Assembly (NCBI GenBank): GCA_021777685.1
Contig: JAJYDH010000177.1
Coordinates: 1-11,152 of the forward strand
Direction of reading: 5' to 3'
From: Planctomycetota bacterium
Lineage (GTDB): Bacteria > Planctomycetota > Planctomycetia > Isosphaerales > Isosphaeraceae
DNA: 11,152 bases
Of the stretch, positions 6,332 to 11,152 are shown piece after piece. Numbering within the stretch: position 1 is the first letter of the stretch; each line of letters opens with the position of its first letter. The notes under the pieces are model-generated. The model was not told the origin of the DNA, ran no database searches, and saw only the letters and a list, made by a program, of their open reading frames with translations. A program made the position numbers and the translations under genes.

Positions 6332-6655
6332 CGTCCGTGTCTCGCCGGCCGGCCGAGGGGGGGGGTCCGAGGCGCGGTCCGACCGGCCTCGTGACCATGC
6401 TAACCGATCGGCGACGGGCGGGCTATCGTCGGCGGGCGGGCCGGTACGCGAGCGGAATTCGGCGTTGTCTAGCCCCCTCTCCCCTCGTGGGAGAGGGGGC
6501 CAGAAGCTTGCTTCGCTCGCCAGAAGACGGACCCATCTGCCTATCCTGTCGGGCCGGCCCGGCTCGCCGAAAAGACGCGACCGGCCGGGTCGCGACTTCC
6601 GATCTATGATGGGACTGTTGCCCGAGAGGATCATGCCGGCCCGGAGGATGCCCGA
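6332..6655. other. 324-nt gap between divergent genes
   Basis: This gap separates the regulator (leftward) from the propeller protein (rightward) and must hold both promoters. I see a perfect hairpin at 6473-6499 and a TATAAT-like TATGAT at 6605-6610 on the plus strand without a good -35 partner. GGAGG (6643-6647) lies 8 nt before the ATG at 6656. An open minus-strand frame extends the regulator by about 100 residues across this gap, but those residues look non-protein-like, and the receiver domain begins only at 6331. No convincing minus-strand promoter was found. Confidence 0.5.
6473..6499. repeat. Perfect 11-bp inverted repeat (intergenic hairpin)
   Basis: CCCCCTCTCCC (6473-6483) and GGGAGAGGGGG (6489-6499) are perfect complements around the loop CTCGT. 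There is no T-tract, so it is not a classical terminator. Hairpins of the form CCCTCTCCC...GGGAGAGGG recur in the intergenic DNA of many GC-rich bacteria, so this is probably one copy of a dispersed palindromic element. Copy number cannot be judged from one window. Confidence 0.6.
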
Positions 6656-7921
6656 ATGTCGCCCCGTCGCCCGACCCGAAGCGCCCGCCGGCCGATCCGC
6701 CTCGATCCCTCGGTCGAGGGGCTGGAGGGACGGACGCTCCTGAGCTTCGGCCTCGGGGCGGGACAGGACCTGGCGACGGCGGGCGCGTCGGCGACGAACG
6801 GGGGCAGCCTGGCCACCCAGGGGAATACCAGCAGCCTACCCGGCAACAACCCCTCCCGCTCGCAGTTCCCCAATCTGGGGACCGTCGGCGACTTCAACCA
6901 TGACGGGATCTCCGACCCGGCCGTCTACCTGCCGAACTTCGCCACTTTCGCCTACCGCCCGTCGGGCGGCGGGGCCGACGTGGTCACGCCCTTCGGCATC
7001 ACCGGCACCGGCCAGACCTTGCCCGCCCCGGGCGCCTACGACGGGCTCGGCCTGGTCGAGCTGGGCGTCTATCTCCCCAAGTACGGGGCCTTCGCGACCC
7101 GCCCGTTCTTCACCGCGCCCGACGTCGTCACGCCGTTCGGCATTCCCGGGCCGGGCCAGACGATCCCGACGCCCGGCAATTACGACGGCCTGGGCAAGAC
7201 CGACATCGCCGCGTACCTGCCCGCCTTCGCCTCCTTCGCCTATCGGCCGTCGGACGGCTCGCCCGACAAGATCGTCCCGTTCGGCATCCCCGGGCCGGGC
7301 CAGACCTTGCCCGCTCCCGGCGACTACTTCGGCAGCGGCCAGACCGACATCGCCGCGTATCTCCCCGCCTCGGGCGTCTACGCGATCCGGAACCCGCGAG
7401 GCGGGCCCGACGAGCTCATCCCGTTCGGCATCCCCGGATTCGACAAGGCCGGGGCCCCCAACTCGATCCCGGTTCCCGGCAATTACGACGGCACGGGCAA
7501 GACCAACATCGCCGTCTTCGTGCCCAGCCTCGCCGAGTTCATCTACCGGCCGTCCGACGGTAGCCCCGATGTGGTCGTGCCCTTCGGGATCGCGGGGGAC
7601 GGCCAGACTCTACCCGCCCCGGGCGACTACGACGGCTCGGGCCGGACCGAGATCGCCGCCTATCTCCCGAGCCTCGGCCTCTTCGTCTACCGTCCGGCCG
7701 GCGGCGGCCCCGACGTGATCGAATCCATCGGGATCGCCGGCCAGACGATCCCCTTCAACCAGGCCACCGCGACGAGCCTCGTGACGGCGGCGGGGCTGGC
7801 CGCCGCCTCGACCGGCACCGTCGCGAAGGCCACGGCCGTCTCGGCCCCGATCCCGATCACCCCCGACGTCCTCGACGCGGTCGCCGGCCGGCCCTCGAAG
7901 ACGACGGCCAGGGCCGGCTGA
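6656..7921 (+). CDS. Secreted FG-GAP/VCBS-like six-repeat beta-propeller protein with LExRxLLS N-terminus
   Basis: A 421-residue protein. The N-terminus is basic, then has LDPSVEGLEGRTLLS (16-30), the motif (annotated as LEPR-XLL in planctomycetes) that marks many of their exported proteins; there is no classical hydrophobic signal peptide. After a Gly/Ser/Asn-rich linker, DFNHDGISDP (about 79-88) gives a Ca-binding-like half-motif. Six repeats follow: 89-136, 137-184, 185-232, 233-285 (53 residues), 286-333 and 334 to about 374. A typical unit carries YLP, YRPSDGSPD, PFGI and PGxYDGxGxTDI. The 48-residue period and the split first/last unit suggest a six-bladed propeller closed by the N-terminal strand. 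The tail (375-421) is Ala/Thr-rich. Start choice is clear: GGAGG at 6643-6647 with 8-nt spacing. Function is unknown, probably cell-surface or extracellular binding. The gene looks monocistronic; the peroxiredoxin downstream seems to have its own -10 box. Confidence 0.85.
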   Translation: MSPRRPTRSARRPIRLDPSVEGLEGRTLLSFGLGAGQDLATAGASATNGGSLATQGNTSSLPGNNPSRSQFPNLGTVGDFNHDGISDPAVYLPNFATFAYRPSGGGADVVTPFGITGTGQTLPAPGAYDGLGLVELGVYLPKYGAFATRPFFTAPDVVTPFGIPGPGQTIPTPGNYDGLGKTDIAAYLPAFASFAYRPSDGSPDKIVPFGIPGPGQTLPAPGDYFGSGQTDIAAYLPASGVYAIRNPRGGPDELIPFGIPGFDKAGAPNSIPVPGNYDGTGKTNIAVFVPSLAEFIYRPSDGSPDVVVPFGIAGDGQTLPAPGDYDGSGRTEIAAYLPSLGLFVYRPAGGGPDVIESIGIAGQTIPFNQATATSLVTAAGLAAASTGTVAKATAVSAPIPITPDVLDAVAGRPSKTTARAG

Positions 7922-8018
7922 CCGGGAAAGTTCGAGAGGAACCCTGGGCCCCGACCTTCCGCCGACTACAATGACGATCCCGGAACCGCGACATATCGAA
8001 CCTTTGGGATCTGTCACG

Positions 8019-8480
8019 ATGATCGAGGAAGGCCAGCCCGCCCCCGACTTCACCCTCATGGACCAGCAAGGCCAGCCGGTCACGCTCTCGACCCTGAAGG
8101 GGTCGCCGATCGTCCTGTACTTCTACCCCAAGGACGACACCCCCGGCTGCACCACCGAGGCCTGCGCCTTCCGCGACGCCGACGCCGACTACCAGGCCGC
8201 CGGCGCGAAGGTCCTCGGCGTGAGCCCCGACGACGTCAAGTCGCACGGCAAGTTCGCCGCCAAGTTCTCGCTCAACTTCCCGCTCCTGGCCGACACCGAG
8301 ACCAGGGTTTGCCAGCTCTACGGCGTCTGGAAGGAGAAGTCCATGTACGGCCGGACATACATGGGCGTCGAACGGACGACGATCCTGATCGACCGCGAAG
8401 GGATCGTCCGCAAGGTCTTCCCCAAGGTCAAGGTCCCGGGGCACTCCGACGCGGTGCTCGAAGCGATCAAGGCGATGTAA
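8019..8480 (+). CDS. bcp: Thioredoxin-dependent thiol peroxidase, BCP/PrxQ family
   Basis: A 153-residue peroxiredoxin, full length for the BCP/PrxQ group. It reduces hydrogen peroxide and organic hydroperoxides in the cytoplasm and is recycled by thioredoxin. The domain begins EGQPAPDFTL (4-13). The active-site segment is YPKDDTPGCTTEACAFRD: Cys44 is the peroxidatic cysteine, with Thr41 and Pro42 in the PxxxT/SxxC arrangement, and Cys49 is the resolving cysteine five residues later, as in atypical 2-Cys PrxQ enzymes. YGRTYMGVERTTILID (about 109-124) supplies the conserved arginine. I start at 8019 rather than the in-frame ATG at 7971, because the 7971 ATG overlaps a good -10 hexamer, TACAAT (7967-7972), and the extra 16 residues are not part of the family. 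The ribosome-binding site is weak (GGGA). No -35 match was found. Confidence 0.95.
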   Translation: MIEEGQPAPDFTLMDQQGQPVTLSTLKGSPIVLYFYPKDDTPGCTTEACAFRDADADYQAAGAKVLGVSPDDVKSHGKFAAKFSLNFPLLADTETRVCQLYGVWKEKSMYGRTYMGVERTTILIDREGIVRKVFPKVKVPGHSDAVLEAIKAM

Positions 8481-8595
8481 GGTCCACGATGGCGGATGCT
8501 CGGATCAATCTGAGGCCTCTCTACCCGCAAATCTAGCGTTGATGGACGACGCAATCTCCCCAGATCGGCGACAACCTGACCGTCGACCGGCTCCA

Positions 8596-9456
8596 TCACT
8601 CTGATGTCTCATGCAAGAAATCCCCGACAAGCCTCGCCAGCCACTCCGGATGGGTCCAGTGCGGCTGATGGCCGACCCCGGCCATCGGCGCCGGCCAGGC
8701 TCGGGGCAGACAGGTGACGAGTTCCTCGTAATGCGTCCACGGCACGATCCGGTCGGCGGTCCCGTGGATGACGAGGACGTCCTGGCGGATCTCGGGCAGG
8801 ATCGGGCGGAGGTCGAGCCGGTCCAGGATGTCGAGCCGGTGCGACATCCCGGCGATCGGCGTCAGGCCGTTCTCCTCGACAAATTGGGCCCAGCGGTCGG
8901 GGATCTGGTCGGGGAAGGCCCGCCGATTCTTGCTCGCGAGCCCGACTTCGTGGAACGGGAGCCTCGACAGGTCGCCCCGGAAACGTCGCCCTAGCCTCAG
9001 AGCGAGCCGTTCGTCGGGACGGAGCCGGCGATGGGCGAACCCGCCCTGCAACGCGGCCTTCGGGAATCGCTTCGGGTCGCGATGCAGGGCCTTGAGGGTG
9101 ATCGTCGAGCCGAATGACAGGCCGAAGGGGTAGATCTCGGCCAGGCCGAGGTGGTCGACCAGCCCGACCAGGTCGTCGACCAGGTCGTCGTGGGTGATCC
9201 GGTCGAGCCGGGCCCCGTCGTCGGGGTGCTCGCCCGGATAGTCGAGCTGGATCGTCCGGAACCGGCGGCCCAGGCGGAGGAGCGTCGGGGCGTACCCACG
9301 GTAGGTCGAGGCCAGACCCGGGATCAGGACCAGGGGCGGGCCTTCGCCCAGGACCCGGAACGTCATCCGGTGGCGAGGGCCGTCCCATCGGCGGACCTCG
9401 GCCCGTCGGTCGAATTCGCCCACCTCGGCGCGGAAGTCGATGGGAGGCTCATGCAT
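8596..9456 (-). CDS. Alpha/beta hydrolase
   Basis: A 286-residue protein of the alpha/beta-hydrolase fold, probably cytoplasmic. VLIPGLAS (43-50) is the oxyanion-hole strand-loop. GLSFG (112-116) is the nucleophile elbow with Ser114. VIHGTADRIVPW (229-240) supplies the catalytic Asp235, and GVGHQPHW (260-267) supplies His263. The triad is complete, so the enzyme is likely active as an esterase, lipase or related hydrolase; the substrate is unknown. A cap region with many Arg residues lies at about 142-215. The ATG at 9456 overlaps the stop of the Memo-family gene (9451-9449), as in ATGCATGA, an arrangement typical of translational coupling. An in-frame ATG at 9480 would extend it by eight residues. 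Neither start has a clear ribosome-binding site, which also fits coupling. Confidence 0.88.
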   Translation of the reverse strand: MHEPPIDFRAEVGEFDRRAEVRRWDGPRHRMTFRVLGEGPPLVLIPGLASTYRGYAPTLLRLGRRFRTIQLDYPGEHPDDGARLDRITHDDLVDDLVGLVDHLGLAEIYPFGLSFGSTITLKALHRDPKRFPKAALQGGFAHRRLRPDERLALRLGRRFRGDLSRLPFHEVGLASKNRRAFPDQIPDRWAQFVEENGLTPIAGMSHRLDILDRLDLRPILPEIRQDVLVIHGTADRIVPWTHYEELVTCLPRAWPAPMAGVGHQPHWTHPEWLARLVGDFLHETSE

Positions 9457-10705
9457 CGACCGGCGCCGGCTCGGACTCATAAGCGACGCTGGCGAAGGTC
9501 ACGCAGCAGGACCGCGAGGGGTTGACCGCCTGATCGTAACTCAGGAGCCGCCCCCGCGCCGGGCCGATCGCGTGGAGCATGATGTAGGTCGCGGCCAGGC
9601 CGCAGACCCGCCAGCGGTTGTCGACCGCCGCCGCCGTGCCGAACCAGCCCGCCGGGTCGCCGGCCGAGGCGCGGTCGAGCATCGCCCGGTCGAAGTCGCG
9701 GATCTGGCCCAAAGTCTGGTCGTCCACTGGCTTCGGGTCGCCGAACTCGGGCCCGACGTGGCAGAGGTCGATCGCCCCGATGTACGCGACCTTCTTGCCC
9801 GAGGCCGCCTCGACCGACCGGAGCGCCCCGACCATCCGGGCGACCTCGGGGTCCTCGATCGGGGCGACGCCGGACTCCATCAGGTCGTGGAACGAACCCA
9901 CCAGGATCGGCACGATCGAGAATTCGCGACGGCCTCCCAGGAGATGCTGGAGGAACACGGCCTGGAACTCGATCGAGTGCTCGGTCCGGTGGGCTAGCTC
10001 GTCCTCGAAGAGATGGGAGCCGGCCGACTCCGCCAGGCGGTCGACGAAGACTCGATCGGTGCGGACCGTGCCCAGCGGCGTCTCGAAGTCCTTGCGGGTC
10101 AAGGCGAACCGGTTCCGGCAGTATTGATGGGCCACGCCGAGGACGACGAACGTATCGGCGTCGGATCGCTCGACCAGCTCCTTGTAAGCCCAGGTGTAGA
10201 CCGGCCCCCCTCGCCCGAAGTCGATGTGCGGGCAGAGGACGGCCCGGAGGGCGGTCGAGGCGTCGGGCCCCTGTTCGACGGGCGGCCCCGACCCGGCCGG
10301 GTGGTCGAAAGACCGACCCAACGACTCCCGCAACCGATCCGGCGCCGCCGGGTACGACCGGCCGGCCATGGCGGCGGGTCGCGAATCCTGCTTGGCGTAG
10401 GTCTCGCAGAAGGCAGCGAACGTCGGGCCTTCGAGCAGCATCGCCCGATCGAGCTGGACGACAAGTTGGTCCAACTCGTCCATCGCCAGAGTTTGGCCGG
10501 TCTCGCGGTGGAGGCGAGACCGGATCTCGTCGAGGGTCATTCGTCCGTCGAAATGGCGGACGACGTGCTGGAAGCCGTCGAGGGGGATCAGGAACGACCC
10601 GCTGAAGAGGCCGAGCGAATCTTCCAGGGCGACGAACGGGCGCCCCTGGTGTTCGACCCGTCGGCCGGAGAGGGGACGGAGCTTGGGACGTTCCAGCGTC
10701 GCCAT
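9449..10705 (-). CDS. Memo-family protein (AmmeMemoRadiSam system protein B) with N-terminal extension
   Basis: A 418-residue protein. Residues 1 to about 104 form an extra domain (LFSGSFLIPLDGF, then HFDGRMTLDEIRSRL and a helix pair ending around RAMLLEG) that resembles the small PqqD-like or winged-helix fold seen on some bacterial members; this fold is inferred. The Memo domain starts near AAMAGRSYP (111-119). The metal-site residues of human MEMO1 appear conserved by position: PHIDFG (His160), GVAHQYC (His193), ETPLGTVRTD, EHSIEFQ (242-248), GAIDLCHVG (Asp313, His316) and RVCGLAA (Cys368). The family resembles class III extradiol dioxygenases; its bacterial function is unsettled. AMMECR1 and radical-SAM partners are not in the window. 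The ATG at 10705 follows a GAGGA ribosome-binding site. Co-transcription and coupling with the hydrolase are likely. Confidence 0.88.
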   Translation of the reverse strand: MATLERPKLRPLSGRRVEHQGRPFVALEDSLGLFSGSFLIPLDGFQHVVRHFDGRMTLDEIRSRLHRETGQTLAMDELDQLVVQLDRAMLLEGPTFAAFCETYAKQDSRPAAMAGRSYPAAPDRLRESLGRSFDHPAGSGPPVEQGPDASTALRAVLCPHIDFGRGGPVYTWAYKELVERSDADTFVVLGVAHQYCRNRFALTRKDFETPLGTVRTDRVFVDRLAESAGSHLFEDELAHRTEHSIEFQAVFLQHLLGGRREFSIVPILVGSFHDLMESGVAPIEDPEVARMVGALRSVEAASGKKVAYIGAIDLCHVGPEFGDPKPVDDQTLGQIRDFDRAMLDRASAGDPAGWFGTAAAVDNRWRVCGLAATYIMLHAIGPARGRLLSYDQAVNPSRSCCVTFASVAYESEPAPVDA

Positions 10706-10735
10706 CCTCGATCCTCGGGCCGGCCGGGCGATCGT

Positions 10736-10766
10736 GGTCCGAGGGGCCGGCATGGCCCCCCGGACC
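10736..10766 (-). promoter_or_regulatory. Long GC-rich hairpin in the leader of the Memo gene
   Basis: GGTCCG (10736-10741) pairs with CGGACC (10761-10766), and GGGGCC (10743-10748) pairs with GGCCCC (10754-10759), with a single A/C mismatch between them and a 5-nt loop (GGCAT). It lies 31 nt before the ATG at 10705. No U-tract follows on the minus strand, so it is not an intrinsic terminator. It could modulate translation or transcript stability. Confidence 0.5.
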
Positions 10767-10799
10767 CGATGATTATTCTCGGGCGGCGGATCGGCCTCG

Positions 10800-10895
10800 T
10801 CAAGCCGTGCGCCGGGGACCTCGCGGCGAGCAGGCGATCAGGGGCAGGGACCAGTCGGGGGGGGCGGCATCGCGGGGAGGCTGGGGCTTCCGACT
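10800..10895 (-). CDS. Possible 31-residue small ORF upstream of the Memo gene
   Basis: A short ORF starting MSRKPQPPRDAAPP and ending shortly after CSPRGPRRTA. Its ATG has a good GAGGA ribosome-binding site with a 7-nt spacer. A TACGAT box (10923-10918, minus strand) lies just upstream, but it has no convincing -35. The peptide is Pro/Arg-rich with no recognisable domain. It could be a true small protein, an upstream ORF controlling the Memo gene, or chance. The larger in-frame extension to 11030 crosses AT-rich DNA and looks non-coding. Confidence 0.28.
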   Translation of the reverse strand, partial: SRKPQPPRDAAPPDWSLPLIACSPRGPRRTA

Positions 10896-10984
10896 CATGG
10901 CAAGGTCCTCGATTCGTATCGTATGGGCCTGATCTCGTCCGGATTGAGGAACGGGAGGGGAGACACCTCGTGTCGCCGGTAAGT

Positions 10985-11152
10985 TCACACAGCAAACACT
11001 ATTCCATCGGCAAAATGCAATATAATCCATTCCGCCCCCGGGGTCACATTAATCATTTTTGAAGAAGAAGTTAAGTTGGGGGCCATCGCGTCGAATACCT
11101 CACCGATCCGTGGAAGGATTGGCCCGGCAGGATGTACTTTTGCCCCGATCCT
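10985..11152. other. AT-rich intergenic stretch and unassigned right edge
   Basis: About 10985-11075 is much richer in A/T than the rest of the window and contains a perfect plus-strand TATAAT (11021-11026) and the minus-strand promoter above. Two open frames reach the right edge. A minus-strand frame stops with TGA at 10987-10985 (55 residues, ending HFADGIVFAV). A plus-strand frame from 11075 reads VGGHRVEYLTDPWKDWPGR and on, but has no start codon before ATG 11132. Neither can be assigned to a gene from this fragment. Confidence 0.35.
11019..11047 (-). promoter_or_regulatory. Candidate promoter for the Memo/hydrolase unit
   Basis: On the minus strand, -35 is GTGACC (11047-11042, four matches to TTGACA) and -10 is TATATT (11024-11019, one mismatch to TATAAT), with a 17-nt spacer. 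Transcription would start near 11012, giving a leader of about 300 nt that includes the small ORF and the hairpin. It lies in an AT-rich island that contrasts with the rest of the window. Confidence 0.42.

Noticed and set aside
4079..6394. A 771-codon plus-strand open frame running through the small conserved gene and the regulator
   Set aside because: Low-complexity Arg/Gly/Pro/Asp composition, no motifs, and it overlaps two well-supported genes.
4386..6398. A 670-codon minus-strand frame overlapping the regulator
   Set aside because: Alternative-frame shadow of the AAA+ gene, Arg/Pro/Gly-rich, with no recognisable domain.
6332..6634. Upstream extension of the regulator to an ATG-type start at 6634
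   Set aside because: The extra 101 residues look like translated intergenic DNA and cross the palindromic hairpin; the receiver domain begins at 6331.
11021..11026. Plus-strand TATAAT near the right edge
   Set aside because: A perfect -10 sequence but no acceptable -35 at 16-18 nt, and no supported plus-strand gene follows; kept only as part of the AT-rich stretch.

Overview
This window most likely comes from a planctomycete, probably of the Isosphaeraceae (for example Singulisphaera, Tautonia or Paludisphaera relatives). The evidence is very high GC with strong G/C third positions, a DUF1559-type pseudopilin at the left edge (GFTLIELLVVIAIIGVLVAL start), a secreted protein opening with the planctomycete 'LExRxLLS' motif, a heparinase II/III-like protein, and a Memo protein of the kind found in environmental bacteria. 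The genus assignment is inference; no rRNA or tRNA gene is present. I see no CRISPR array, insertion sequence or prophage. The region reads as ordinary chromosome with loosely linked genes and a few unusual regulatory stretches.

Left part (1-1060): a minus-strand pair consists of a small secreted protein and a truncated DUF1559 pseudopilin. It is driven by a clear promoter (TTGACG-N18-TAGGAT, 720-691) with a 10-bp palindrome in its spacer. On the plus strand lies a 97-residue protein with a possible Cys/His zinc site. Middle left (1096-3768): a secreted 890-residue heparinase II/III-family protein with a four-cysteine zinc-ribbon-like insert near its N-terminus.

The 3769-4059 gap is the most intriguing non-coding stretch. 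A near-consensus promoter (TTGACG-N17-TACGAT) is followed by about 130 nt with mutually exclusive pairings, ending in a strong intrinsic terminator. This could be an attenuator leader for the downstream small beta-rich conserved protein (4060-4539) or a free-standing small RNA.

4553-6331 (minus) encodes an unusual bacterial enhancer-binding-protein-like regulator: a receiver domain with a large insertion, an AAA+ domain with GAFTDA in place of GAFTGA and altered Walker B and sensor motifs, and a C-terminal helix-turn-helix. A perfect 11-bp hairpin of intergenic-repeat type sits in the gap upstream of it. On the plus strand follow a secreted six-repeat FG-GAP/VCBS-like beta-propeller protein (6656-7921) and a PrxQ/BCP peroxiredoxin (8019-8480).

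The right part is a minus-strand unit. A Memo-family protein with an extra N-terminal domain overlaps by 8 bp the start of an alpha/beta hydrolase, so the two are probably translationally coupled. Their long leader holds a possible 32-codon ORF, a near-perfect hairpin and a candidate promoter (GTGACC-N17-TATATT) in an AT-rich island at about 10985-11075. The last ~75 bases are not assigned.
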